Position numbers and translations under genes: made by a program
Part shown: in pieces, positions 1 through 8,484 of the stretch
Position numbering within the stretch: position 1 is the first letter of the stretch
Layout: each line of letters starts with the position of its first letter
The notes under the pieces: generated by a model
Databases searched by the model: none
Seen by the model: the letters and a program-made list of their open reading frames with translations, nothing else
Told to the model about the DNA's origin: nothing
Source of the DNA: Caballeronia telluris
GTDB taxonomy: Bacteria; Pseudomonadota; Gammaproteobacteria; Burkholderiales; Burkholderiaceae
Length of the DNA stretch: 64,000 bases
Direction: 5' to 3'
Assembly (NCBI RefSeq): GCF_001544495.1
Contig: NZ_FCNZ02000014.1
Location: forward strand, 124,001 to 188,000

Positions 1-222
1 CAACGAGAGAATGCCGAACAGATGCACGTCCTGATTCGCCTGCGTCTGCAACTGGCCGCCGAAAATCGTCGCCGCCTGTTCGACCGACGGCGTGCGCGTC
101 GCCTCGGCGGCAGGCAGCGGTGCGGTCTGGCGCGAACCCAGCGTGACGACCCAGTAAGTCATCGTCACGCAGAAAAGGGCCAGCGCGGCCAGCGTCAGAA
201 GGCGGGTTTGCAGGGCGTTCAT
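1..222 (-). CDS. gspC: GspC, T2SS inner-membrane protein (partial)
   Basis: This is the N-terminal 74 codons of a gene that runs off the left edge. GspC is the inner-membrane clamp of the type II secretion system, linking the assembly platform to the GspD secretin. The reading begins MNALQTRLLTLAALAL, so there is a short cytoplasmic start and one hydrophobic membrane segment at about residues 7-29. A periplasmic stretch follows that ends in VHLFGIL, the start of the conserved homology region. The ATG at 220-222 shares one base with the TAA of gspF (222-224), which suggests translational coupling. gspC following gspF is the order known from Burkholderia gsp clusters. The identification rests on position, topology and the short VHLFGIL match. 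Confidence 0.8.
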   Translation of the reverse strand, partial: MNALQTRLLTLAALALFCVTMTYWVVTLGSRQTAPLPAAEATRTPSVEQAATIFGGQLQTQANQDVHLFGILSL

Positions 223-1439
223 TACTGCACCATGTTGTTCAGTTCGATGATCGGCAGCATCACCGCCAGCACGATCACCAGCACGACGCCGCCCATCGCG
301 AGGATCAGGAGCGGTTCGAGCAGGCTCGTCAGGAACATCGTGCGCCGTTCGAGTTCGCGCGCTTCGCCATCGGACGCGCGGTCGAGCATCGTCGTGACGT
401 CGCCGGTCGCTTCGCCCGAGCGGATCAGGTGCACGAGCACCGGCGGAAACGTCTTCGTGTTGCCGAGCGCGCGCGACAGCGACGTGCCTTCGCGCACGCG
501 CACGATCGCATCGTCGACATTTTCGCGCATCGCCGTGTTGCTGAGCGTTTCGCCCGCCGCCTGCAGCGCGCGCAGGATCGGCACGCCGGCGGCCGTCAGG
601 ATCGCGAGCGTGCTGGCGAAGCGCACCGTGTTGTAGCCGCGCACGAGCTTGCCGATGAGCGGCGCGGTAAGGAGCCACCGGTCGAACGCCATGCGCGGGC
701 CGGGCCGCGCGAGGATGCTCTTGACGATCCACGAAAACAGCACGACGCCGAGCAGCACGGCCCACCAGTAATTTCGCACGAAACCGGAGAGCGCCATCAT
801 CATGACGGTCAGGACCGGCAGCGCCTGCTTGGTGCTCGCGAACACGTTGACGACCTGCGGCACCACGTAACTCAGCAGGAACGTGACGATGCCGAACGCG
901 ATCAGCGTGACGATCGCCGGATAGGTGAACGCGAGGATGATCTTTTGCTTCAACGCGTTGCGCTGCTCGATGTAATCGGCGAGACGCGAGAGCACGAGTC
1001 CGAGCTTGCCGGTGTGCTCGCCCGCCGCGACCAGCGCGCGATAAATCTCGGGAAAGTCCTTCGGATGCTGCGCGAGCGCGTTCGCGAACGAATGGCCGCC
1101 GAGCACTTCCGCGCGGATCGCGGCCATCAGTTCGCGGATGTAGTCGCGTTCCGACTGCTCGGTGAGCACCGCGAGCGTCTCGCCGAGCGGCAATCCTGCG
1201 ATCAACAGACTCGCGAGCTGGCGCGTCAGAATGGCCTGCTCGCGCTGCGACAGCCGCCGTCCGAGCGACAAACGCTGCTGGCGTTCGCCGCGCGTGCGGC
1301 TGCCCGCCGGTTCGACGACGAGCGGCGTCAAACCCTGCGTGCGCAGGTGGCCGCGCGCGGCGCGGGCGCTGTCGGCATCGAGCACGCCTTTTTGGGTCTT
1401 GCCCGCCTGATCGATCGCTTCGAAACGGAAAGCCGGCAT
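222..1439 (-). CDS. gspF: GspF, T2SS inner-membrane platform protein
   Basis: 405 residues, the usual family length. GspF is the polytopic inner-membrane protein on which the GspE ATPase acts to polymerise the pseudopilus. It shows two copies of the T2SSF helical domain: residues about 70-195 (LTRQLASLLIAGLPL, then AALVAAGEHTGKL-type sequence) and about 270-395 (FASTLAILTAAGVPI, then IRSGEATGDV). Hydrophobic segments lie at about 170-190, 215-240 and 375-400. The ATG at 1437-1439 begins MPAFRFEAIDQAGKTQKG, a typical GspF start. It lies four bases after the gspE stop, so the genes are co-transcribed. No oddity was seen. Confidence 0.95.
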   Translation of the reverse strand: MPAFRFEAIDQAGKTQKGVLDADSARAARGHLRTQGLTPLVVEPAGSRTRGERQQRLSLGRRLSQREQAILTRQLASLLIAGLPLGETLAVLTEQSERDYIRELMAAIRAEVLGGHSFANALAQHPKDFPEIYRALVAAGEHTGKLGLVLSRLADYIEQRNALKQKIILAFTYPAIVTLIAFGIVTFLLSYVVPQVVNVFASTKQALPVLTVMMMALSGFVRNYWWAVLLGVVLFSWIVKSILARPGPRMAFDRWLLTAPLIGKLVRGYNTVRFASTLAILTAAGVPILRALQAAGETLSNTAMRENVDDAIVRVREGTSLSRALGNTKTFPPVLVHLIRSGEATGDVTTMLDRASDGEARELERRTMFLTSLLEPLLILAMGGVVLVIVLAVMLPIIELNNMVQ

Positions 1440-1443
1440 CGCG

Positions 1444-2931
1444 CTAATCTCCGCCCGTCACGCGCAGCACTTCTTCCAGCGAGCTCACGCCCGATTCGAT
1501 CCAGCGATCGCCGTCCTCGCGCAGCGTGCGCATGCCCTGCGCGCGGCCGGCGGCGAGAATGTCGGCGTCGGCGGCGTTGCGGTGGATCAGCGGGCGGATG
1601 ACGTCGTCGATCAGCAGCAGTTCGTACACGCCGCGCCGCCCCGAGTAACCCGACTGACCGCAACGATCGCAGCCGACCGGATGCCAGTGCGTCACGCCGT
1701 TTTCGACGCGCGCTTCCTTGCAGACCGGACACAACTGCCGCACGAGCCGCTGCGCCAGCACGCCGAGCAGCGACGAAGCCAGCAGATACGGCTCGACGCC
1801 CATGTCGGTGAGACGCGTGACGGCCGACGCGGCGTCGTTCGTGTGCAGCGTCGCTAGCACGAGGTGGCCCGTCAGCGACGCCTGCACCGCGATCTGCGCC
1901 GTTTCGAGGTCGCGGATTTCGCCGATCATGATGATGTCCGGGTCCTGCCGCAGGATCGAGCGCAGCGCGCGCGCGAACGTCATGCCAATCCGCTCGTTGA
2001 CCTGCGTCTGGCCGATGCCCGACAGGTCGTATTCGATCGGATCTTCCACCGTCATGATGTTGGTGGTGGTCGTTTCGAGCCGCGACATCGCGGCGTAGAG
2101 CGTGGTCGTCTTGCCGGAGCCGGTCGGGCCGGTCACGAGCACGATGCCGTGCGGACGGCCGATCAGCTTGTCGAAATGGACGAGCGTGTCGCGCGCCATG
2201 CCGAGCGTTTCGAGATTCAGGCGCTGCGCGTCTTTTTCCAGCAGACGCAACACCGCGCGCTCGCCGTGGCCGGTCGGCAGCGTCGAAACACGCACGTCGA
2301 CCGGACGGCCGCCGACGCGCAGCGTAATGCGCCCGTCCTGCGGCAGCCGCTTTTCCGCGATGTCGAGCTGCGCCATGATCTTGATCCGCGAGATCAGCGC
2401 GCCGTGCAGCGCTTTTTTCGGACGCACGACGTCGCGCAGCGTGCCGTCGACGCGAAAGCGCACCACCGATGCGTTCTCGAACGGCTCGATGTGAATGTCC
2501 GACGCCTGCTCGCGCGCGGCCTGCGTGAGCAGCGCGTTGATCATGCGGATGATCGGCGCGTCGTCTTCCGATTCGAGCAGGTCCTCGACTTCCGGAATGT
2601 CCTGCATCAGCCGCGACAGATCGACCTCGCCTTCCACTTCGCCGACCACCTGCGCCGCGCTGCCGTCGTTGCGCGCATACGCCGAATTGATCGCGGCCGC
2701 GAGTTCGTCGCTCTTCACGCGCACGATCGTGAGCGCGCCGAAATTGCGCGCGACTTCGGCGAGTGCGGCGTCGCTGGTCTTGTCGCTGATCCAGACTTCG
2801 ATGCTGTCCGCGTGCTGATGCGCGACCAGAATCTGGCCGGTGCGCGCGAAGCCGTACGGCACGAGCCGCGCGGCAAGCGGCGACGGAACGCCGCTGCCCG
2901 TGACGGTCGCGCCGTTCAGCGTCGTGCTCAC
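1444..2931 (-). CDS. gspE: GspE, T2SS assembly ATPase
   Basis: 495 residues. Cytoplasmic hexameric ATPase that powers pseudopilus assembly. The N-terminal domain (to about residue 120) is followed by the ATPase core with Walker A GPTGSGKTTT, an Asp box near DPDIIMIGEIRD and LTGHLVLATLHTNDA. A zinc motif with CPVC and CDRC pairs lies near the C-terminus (LVRQLCPVCKE, then GCDRCGQSG). I place the start at GTG 2929-2931, which overlaps the gspD TGA by four bases (GTGA). The frame stays open upstream as far as about 3399, but that part overlaps gspD and reads as Arg/Gln-rich nonsense, so the longer form is rejected. The tight overlap argues for translational coupling with gspD. Confidence 0.93.
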   Translation of the reverse strand: MSTTLNGATVTGSGVPSPLAARLVPYGFARTGQILVAHQHADSIEVWISDKTSDAALAEVARNFGALTIVRVKSDELAAAINSAYARNDGSAAQVVGEVEGEVDLSRLMQDIPEVEDLLESEDDAPIIRMINALLTQAAREQASDIHIEPFENASVVRFRVDGTLRDVVRPKKALHGALISRIKIMAQLDIAEKRLPQDGRITLRVGGRPVDVRVSTLPTGHGERAVLRLLEKDAQRLNLETLGMARDTLVHFDKLIGRPHGIVLVTGPTGSGKTTTLYAAMSRLETTTTNIMTVEDPIEYDLSGIGQTQVNERIGMTFARALRSILRQDPDIIMIGEIRDLETAQIAVQASLTGHLVLATLHTNDAASAVTRLTDMGVEPYLLASSLLGVLAQRLVRQLCPVCKEARVENGVTHWHPVGCDRCGQSGYSGRRGVYELLLIDDVIRPLIHRNAADADILAAGRAQGMRTLREDGDRWIESGVSSLEEVLRVTGGD

Positions 2932-5336
2932 GGCCGCGCTCCCGCGTCGCCGTTGAGCGGCATGCCGGGCGCCGAATTGTTCGGCACCGCGTAGTTGTTC
3001 ACGCCGTTCGCGCCCGGCGTCAGCGGCTGGCCTTGCGGCGCCTGGGGTGCCTGCTGCATCGGCGGCACGCCGGGTGCCGGTCCGGCGTTCGGGTCCTGCG
3101 GCAGCGTCGTGCTGCCGTTCTGCGAACGCGTCGTGTCGTTCCAGTTGAAGAGGTTCTGCGCCGGCACCGCGCCCTGGCTCGGACCCGGCGGCGGCGGCGG
3201 AATCACCGGCACGTCCTTGTCGCGGATAAGGCGGTTGTCCGTCGTCGATCCATATTGCTGCTGACGCAGATAGTCGTAGCGCGTGGTCGCGATCTGCCCG
3301 GACGTCGCCTGGTCGCGCACGATCACCGGGCGCAGGAACACCATCAGGTTGGTCTTCGTGCGCGTCTTGTTTTCGCTGCGGAACAGGCTGCCGATCCACG
3401 GAATGTCGCCGAGCAGCGGAATCTTGCTGTTGCCCGCGTTGTACTGATCCTGCATCAGGCCGCCGAGCACCACGATCTCGCCGTCGTCCGCGAGGATGGT
3501 CGACTGGATCGAGCGCGTGTTGATCGTGACGCCGCCGGGGTTGTTGGTCGTCGTCGCGTCGACGGTGGAATCTTCCTGATAGAGCTGCAGCTTGAGGATG
3601 CCGCCATCGGTGATCTGCGGCTTCACGTGCAGCGTCACGCCGACGTCGCGCCGGTCGAACGTGTTGAACGCCGTCACGGACGTGGCCGTGTTGGCGGTCG
3701 GCGTCGCGTAGGAGCCCGTCACCACCGGCACGTTCTGGCCGACGACGATCTTCGCTTCTTCGTTGTCGAGCGTGATGAGGTTAGGCGTCGAGAGGATGTT
3801 CGCGTCCGACGACGTCGACAGCGCCTGCAACAGGCCGCCCAGCCCGAAGAAATTGCCGAACTTGTGCAGCAGGCCGACGTTCAGCCCCTGCGTGAGCAGC
3901 CCGGTCGCGCCCGAGAGCGCCGACGGATTCTGCGCGATCGCGTTGCCGGAAAGCGTCAGGTCGACGATGTTCGAATTGCCGGAACCGAAGCTCGAACTGC
4001 CGTAGACCGCGTTGTTGCCGCCGTTCGACATCAGCAACCCCTGCCACTGAATGCCGAGATTCGCGCTCGTCGTCGCCGAGAGTTCGACGATCAGCGCCTC
4101 GATGTACACCTGCGCGCGGCGCGCGTCGAGCTGGTCGATGACCGAGCGCAGGTTGCGGTAAACCGGCTCGGACGCGGTGATGATCAGCGAATTGGTCGCG
4201 GAATCGGCCTGGATCATGCCGCCCTGCTGCTGGTCGCCGCTCGTGTCGCTGTCCTTGTTGTTCGAGAAGCCGCTGTCCTTCGTGGTGCCGCCGCCGGACA
4301 TCGGGTTGTTGCCCGAGCCCGAACCCGAACTGCCCGACAATCCGCCCGGCAGCGGCGGCGTGCCGGAGATGCCCGTCGAGTTCGCCGAACCGCCCTGGTT
4401 AAACGCGTTGGACGCGTTCGAGCCGCCCGACGTGTTGCTCGACGTGTCGTTGCCGCCGCCGCCCTTGCCCAGCATGCCGCGCAGCGTCTTCGCGAGGCGC
4501 GTGGCGTCCGCATTGCGCAGCGCGACGACGTGCATGTTGCCGGGTTGAGTCGTCGGCGAGTCGAGCTTCTGCACGAGTTGTCTGGCCGCGCGCAGGCGCG
4601 TTTCGCTCGATGCGCGCAGCATCAGCGAATTGGTGCGCGGGTCGGGCGTGGCGGTCACCTTGAGCGTGACATCGTTGCTGCCGACCGCGCCTGGATCGAG
4701 CAGCTTGTTCAACTGGTCGGCGACGTCGATCGCGTTCGCGTTCTTCAGCTGGATGACATCGACCGAACGGCCGGCGGCCGTGTCGATGCCCGCGATGATG
4801 CTGGCGATGCGCCGCACGTTGTCGGCGTAGTCCGTCACGACGAGCGTGTTGTTGGCGGGATACGCGGCGATCGTGTTGTTCGGCGAGATGAGCGGGCGCA
4901 GCACCGGCAGCAGGTTGTTCGCCGACTCGTTGCGCAACGCGAAGACCTGCGTGATCACCTGGTCGCCGCGCGCGGTAGGCGAGTCGCCGACGAAGGTCGG
5001 CACGCCCTGCAGCTTCGCGTCGGCTTCGGGCACGACCTTCAGCACGCCATGATCCTGCACGAGCGAGAAGCCCTGCATCCGCAAGGCGGACTGCAGCGTC
5101 TTCAGCGCCTGATCTTGCGGGACCGGATTCTCCGACACCAGATTCAACTGCCCTTTCACGCGCGGGTCGACGATGATCGTCTTGCCGGTCGCCGCTCCGA
5201 TCGCGCGGGCGACCTGATCGATATCCGCGTTGACGAAATTCAGCGTCACCTGCGCGTGTGCAATCTGCGCCGTGATAAGTCCTGCTACCAGCAGTGCCGT
5301 CGCGGTGCGACGCAGTGCCATACGTTTTCTTCTCAT
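2928..5336 (-). CDS. gspD: GspD, T2SS outer-membrane secretin
   Basis: About 800 residues. It forms the outer-membrane channel of the type II secretion system. A signal peptide is followed by the N0 domain (VTLNFVNADIDQVARAIG), N1-N3 repeats (TLVVTDYADNVRRI; LIITASEPVYRNLRSVI) and the secretin core (VPVVTGSYATPT, DVGVTLHVKPQITDGG, EIVVLGGLMQDQ). A Gly/Ser/Asn-rich loop interrupts N3 at about residues 295-375, and the C-terminus is a Pro/Gln/Asn-rich tail of about 100 residues. The start is uncertain. ATG 5336 (MRRKRMALRR) is used here. A TTG at 5351 is possible, and so is ATG 5321 (MALRRTATALLVAGL), which has an AGAAG-type ribosome site and gives the most compact signal peptide. It is the first gene of the gsp run in this window. 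Confidence 0.93.
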   Translation of the reverse strand: MRRKRMALRRTATALLVAGLITAQIAHAQVTLNFVNADIDQVARAIGAATGKTIIVDPRVKGQLNLVSENPVPQDQALKTLQSALRMQGFSLVQDHGVLKVVPEADAKLQGVPTFVGDSPTARGDQVITQVFALRNESANNLLPVLRPLISPNNTIAAYPANNTLVVTDYADNVRRIASIIAGIDTAAGRSVDVIQLKNANAIDVADQLNKLLDPGAVGSNDVTLKVTATPDPRTNSLMLRASSETRLRAARQLVQKLDSPTTQPGNMHVVALRNADATRLAKTLRGMLGKGGGGNDTSSNTSGGSNASNAFNQGGSANSTGISGTPPLPGGLSGSSGSGSGNNPMSGGGTTKDSGFSNNKDSDTSGDQQQGGMIQADSATNSLIITASEPVYRNLRSVIDQLDARRAQVYIEALIVELSATTSANLGIQWQGLLMSNGGNNAVYGSSSFGSGNSNIVDLTLSGNAIAQNPSALSGATGLLTQGLNVGLLHKFGNFFGLGGLLQALSTSSDANILSTPNLITLDNEEAKIVVGQNVPVVTGSYATPTANTATSVTAFNTFDRRDVGVTLHVKPQITDGGILKLQLYQEDSTVDATTTNNPGGVTINTRSIQSTILADDGEIVVLGGLMQDQYNAGNSKIPLLGDIPWIGSLFRSENKTRTKTNLMVFLRPVIVRDQATSGQIATTRYDYLRQQQYGSTTDNRLIRDKDVPVIPPPPPGPSQGAVPAQNLFNWNDTTRSQNGSTTLPQDPNAGPAPGVPPMQQAPQAPQGQPLTPGANGVNNYAVPNNSAPGMPLNGDAGARP

Positions 5337-5351
5337 GGAGTGTGATTTCAA

Positions 5352-5943
5352 GGCCTTGGGCGCATCTTGCCCGAGGCCGGCTGCAACGTGCCGTCAAACC
5401 TGCCGAAAGCGCCAGCCGGCAACGATTTCAGGCGTTTCCGCCGTCGTTGCCCGCATCCTAAAAACGTGAACCTTAGCAGCTTTTGATGTCTGCATTGTCA
5501 CAATGAACCGGCTGAGCGCGGCCGCTTCCAAACCGGCGAAACTCTCAAGGTTCCGCGAAGATTGCCGTCAGACAAATGGAAGGCCTTGCGGATTTGCCAC
5601 GCATTTATGCCGAGAGCGTGAATTTTAACCGCTCTGGAGGGCTTATTATTCAGACGTTTACAAGTTGGCCCTCGCCAAACCCGCTTTTCCGCCGTATCGG
5701 CTATCCTTCGCCGGCCCCGGCCGCCTGGCGCTTTTGGCGCGCGACTCCTTGCGTATGTCTGATGGCTAACTTATCCAGACAATAGTGTGCCGTTATGATA
5801 CGGGCGGATGCGGTTCACGGGAGGCGGCTGTCGAGGCGGGTTTTTCCCGATGGCGCGCAACGCGCGGCGGGAGTGCTCCCGGCGTTGCTCCGTGCGGCAA
5901 GAGATGATGTTGCGCTCCGAGCGGGCGAGTGAATGGAAATACG
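5352..5943. other. Intergenic region between gspD and the transglycosylase
   Basis: About 590 bases between divergent genes, so promoters for both should lie here. I see no convincing gene; short open frames such as 5576-5785 lack a ribosome site. A possible promoter for the rightward gene has a -10-like TATGAT at 5794-5799, 17 bases after a poor -35 (TTATCC, 5771-5776). The region 5600-5680 is richer in A and T than its surroundings. Nothing else is clear. Confidence 0.4.
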
Positions 5944-6390
5944 ATGAAAAAATTCCTGCGATGGTTTGCGATCGGCTTCGGTGCCTGGATGGCGGCGGCT
6001 TCCGCGCACGCGGACTGTTTCGACGAAGCCGCCAAGTATCAGAAGGTCAATCCGCTCATTTTGCGCGCCATCGCGTGGCAGGAATCGCACAACAAGCCCG
6101 ATGCCATCAACAAGAACGCCAACGGTTCGACCGACTACGGTCTGATGCAGATCAACTCGATCCATCTGAACACGCTTTCGCAGTACGGCATTTCGAGCGG
6201 CACGCTGATGGAGCCGTGCAAGAGCGTCTACGTCGCCGCATGGCATCTGCGCCAGAAGATGAACAAGTACGGCAATACCTGGCAGGCCGTCGGCGCCTAT
6301 CATTCCGAGACGCCCGCGCTGCGCGACAAGTACTCCCGCCAGATCATCGACATCCTGAGCCGCTGGAAGCTGCTCCAGGCTTCGCGCTGA
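5944..6390 (+). CDS. Lytic transglycosylase, IagB/VirB1-like
   Basis: 148 residues with a signal peptide (MKKFLRWFAIGFGAWMAAASAHA), so it is exported to the periplasm. The mature part is a goose-type lysozyme/SLT fold: IAWQESHNKPDAINKN contains the catalytic Glu, then GLMQINS and later GAYHS. Such enzymes cut peptidoglycan strands, often locally so that a secretion apparatus can cross the wall. The position next to gspD suggests, but does not prove, a role with the type II system. ATG 5944 is chosen because GGAAA lies just upstream and the signal peptide starts there; an in-frame ATG at 5929 would add five polar residues. Confidence 0.88.
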   Translation: MKKFLRWFAIGFGAWMAAASAHADCFDEAAKYQKVNPLILRAIAWQESHNKPDAINKNANGSTDYGLMQINSIHLNTLSQYGISSGTLMEPCKSVYVAAWHLRQKMNKYGNTWQAVGAYHSETPALRDKYSRQIIDILSRWKLLQASR

Positions 6391-6550
6391 AAGGCCGCAA
6401 CGGCCTTCGGGAGATTGCGCTGTTGCAGGCGACGGCGCCACCCGCGTTTTGATGCACAATTCCCTCGTCGAGCCCTGACCGCGCTCGCGCCCGGCGACGC
6501 CACGCGTCGACCCTGCGCGCCTTTGCCCCACTTTCACTTCCCTCATCGTG

Positions 6551-7771
6551 ATGAACTCTCTGCCATTGCCAGTCACCGTGCTGTCCGGATTCTTCGGCGC
6601 GGGCAAAACCACGCTCCTGAATCACCTGCTCACCAACGGCGAGGGACTGCGAATCGCTGCCATCGTCAGCGACCGGGGCGACGCCGGACACGCCGAGATG
6701 TCGGAAGGATGCGAGCGCCATGTCCTCTCCGACGATCTCGCCGCCACGATCGAACGGCTCGCCGCAGAAGGCCGTTTCGATGCAATCGTCGTCGAGTTGT
6801 CGGGCGCGACGGATCCGATTCGCGTCGCCGAACATCTCGCGCTTGCCGAGAGCGAAGGCGAAGTCGCGTTCCAGGACATCGCACGCCTCGACACGATGGT
6901 GACCGTCGTCGATGCATCGAGCTTTCTGCGCGACTACGCACACACGGGTTCGCTCGTCGAGCGCGACGCGGATCACGATGCAGACGACGATCGCACGGTG
7001 GTCGAGGTGCTCGTCGAGCAGGTGGAATTCTGCGATGTGATCGTCTTGAACAAGACCGATCTCGTCACGGCCGAAGCGCTGGCGCGGCTCAGGCACGTCC
7101 TGCACGCGCTGAACCCGCGCGCCGTGTTGATCGACGCGCGCTACGCCGATGTGCCGGTGAGGGAGGTCGTGAACACCGAGCGCTTCGATTTCGACGAAAC
7201 CGCGAGCGCTGCCGGCTGGCTCATGACGCTGCACGATCAGCTCGACGAGGACCCCGAAGCCGCGCAGACCGGCGTCGCGCATCTCGTGTATCGCGCGCGC
7301 CGGCCGTTTCATCCCGTACGGTTGTGGGCGCTTCTGAACGAAGAATGGCCGCACGTGTTGCGCGCGAAGGGCTTCTTCTGGCTCGCGACGCGCAACGATG
7401 TCGGCGGCTCGCTGTCGCAGGCGGGTGGCGTATGCCGTCAGGACCCGGCGGGCATCTGGTGGGCGGCGCAGGACCGCAGCGAATGGCCGACGGGCGATGC
7501 GGAACTGGAGGCGGAAATCGTCGCCGACTGGCACGGCGACCCCGACGACATGACAGTCGGCGACCGTCGTCAGGAACTGGTGTTGATCGGCATCGATCTG
7601 GACAAGTACGCGTGGCACGACAAGTTCGACGCCTGCCTGCTCACCGACGAAGAATGGGCGCTCGGGCCCGAGGGATGGAAGCAGTTCGCCGACCCGTTCC
7701 CTTCATGGGACATCGACGAACATGATCATGATCACGGCGACGACTGCGATTGCGGTCATCACGTGCACTAG
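6551..7771 (+). CDS. CobW/COG0523-family GTPase lacking the CxCC motif
   Basis: 406 residues. COG0523 proteins are GTP-dependent metal chaperones (zinc, cobalt, nitrile hydratase activation). The G1 loop GFFGAGKTTLLNHLL (residues about 10-25), VVELSG and the base-recognition motif NKTD are intact. In most members a metal-binding CxCC follows (SNGCICC); here the matching stretch reads SEGCERHV, so three of the four positions Cys54-Glu-Arg-His57 are changed. The C-terminus is a His/Asp/Cys tail (DEHDHDHGDDCDCGHHVH) that could bind metal instead. The C-terminal domain contains GIWWAAQDRSEWP, seen in ZigA-like relatives. ATG 6551 is preferred over GTG 6548. The substrate metal cannot be read from the sequence. 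Confidence 0.85.
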   Translation: MNSLPLPVTVLSGFFGAGKTTLLNHLLTNGEGLRIAAIVSDRGDAGHAEMSEGCERHVLSDDLAATIERLAAEGRFDAIVVELSGATDPIRVAEHLALAESEGEVAFQDIARLDTMVTVVDASSFLRDYAHTGSLVERDADHDADDDRTVVEVLVEQVEFCDVIVLNKTDLVTAEALARLRHVLHALNPRAVLIDARYADVPVREVVNTERFDFDETASAAGWLMTLHDQLDEDPEAAQTGVAHLVYRARRPFHPVRLWALLNEEWPHVLRAKGFFWLATRNDVGGSLSQAGGVCRQDPAGIWWAAQDRSEWPTGDAELEAEIVADWHGDPDDMTVGDRRQELVLIGIDLDKYAWHDKFDACLLTDEEWALGPEGWKQFADPFPSWDIDEHDHDHGDDCDCGHHVH

Positions 7772-7783
7772 GCGCTTGCGCTG

Positions 7784-7805
7784 CGATTCGATTCGATTCG
7801 ATTCG
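7784..7805. repeat. CGATT short tandem repeat, four copies
   Basis: Four exact CGATT units followed by CG, just after the stop of the CobW-family gene and before the HU terminator. It is outside any gene. Such a tract could vary in copy number by slippage, but nothing in the context suggests a function. Confidence 0.8.
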
Positions 7806-7811
7806 CCAAGC

Positions 7812-7838
7812 AAAAAAAACCCGCCGGCTGCGGCGGGT
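7812..7838 (-). terminator. Rho-independent terminator of the HU gene
   Basis: Read on the minus strand, an ACCCGCC / GGCGGGT stem with a six-base loop is followed by eight T. It lies about 90 bases downstream of the HU stop and faces the right way for it. Confidence 0.85.
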
Positions 7839-7930
7839 CATTTCCAACGGGTACAACGTGCTGCCTGGCGCCCGTCAGGGCGGCCCGGTCAGTCAACCGA
7901 CAGCCGGTCGCCGACGATCGGCAATAGACC

Positions 7931-8209
7931 TTAGCGCTTGTTCACTGCGTCCTTGAACGCCTTGCCAGCCGTGAACTTGACGGTCTTGGCCGCCGGAATC
8001 TTGATGGATTCGCCGGTCTTCGGATTACGGCCGGTGCGCGCTGCGCGCTTGCCCGAGCCGAAGCTGCCGAAGCCGATCAACTGCACCGCGTCACCCTTCG
8101 ATACAGCCTTCTTGATCACTTCGAGCAGCGTGTCCAGCGTTTCGCCGGTTTGGGCCTTGCTGGCGCCGGTCTGAGCGGCCACGGCGTCGATCAGTTCCTG
8201 TTTGTTCAT
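7931..8209 (-). CDS. hupB: DNA-binding protein HU-beta
   Basis: 92 residues, the full length of HU. HU is a small dimeric nucleoid protein that bends DNA non-specifically and helps DnaA open origins. The sequence starts [15 protein letters not shown] and carries [18 protein letters not shown], the DNA-binding arm with RTGRNP, then [20 protein letters not shown] good ribosome site (AAGGAA) lies six bases before the ATG. It is monocistronic, with its own terminator. The gap of about 275 bases to the divergent DedA gene holds the promoters. Confidence 0.97.
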   Translation of the reverse strand: MNKQELIDAVAAQTGASKAQTGETLDTLLEVIKKAVSKGDAVQLIGFGSFGSGKRAARTGRNPKTGESIKIPAAKTVKFTAGKAFKDAVNKR

Positions 8210-8406
8210 TAAGGTTCCTTTATCAGTTTAGGTTGACACGAACAGCGCGAACGCGCCGATTATACGTGCGCGGGCCATGCAGTCGAGTGGTAGCGGCATC
8301 CCGGCGTCCCCGGCCGCTAATCTGGCTTCGCGCTCCACACCATGCCCGTACTGCCGTCTCTCCATCCGGCGCTTGGTATCATAACGCAGCGCAAACCCAA
8401 TCAGGA

Positions 8407-8431
8407 TAAGGGTTTCAAAGATTTACCCTTA
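8407..8431. other. Inverted repeat in the hupB-dedA promoter region
   Basis: TAAGGGT (8407-8413) and ACCCTTA (8425-8431) form a 7-bp inverted repeat with an 11-base spacer, followed by ATTTTT. It could be an operator or a weak terminator-like hairpin 50 bases before the DedA start. Apart from this repeat I see nothing definite in 8210-8484. Confidence 0.35.
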
Positions 8432-8484
8432 ATTTTTGAGCCCGTTTTGCCTTTTGGAAGCCGTTTTGTCCCGGGGTCCAGTCC

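Noticed and set aside
2932..3399. N-terminal extension of gspE
   Set aside because: The frame is open, but it overlaps gspD and reads as low-complexity Arg/Gln text; the GTGA overlap gives the natural start at 2931.
3033..5345. Open frame of 770 codons on the plus strand opposite gspD
   Set aside because: Arg/Ala/Val-rich text with no domains; it is a high-GC shadow of gspD.
5576..5785. Open frame of 69 codons upstream of the transglycosylase
   Set aside because: No ribosome site; overlaps the likely promoter region.
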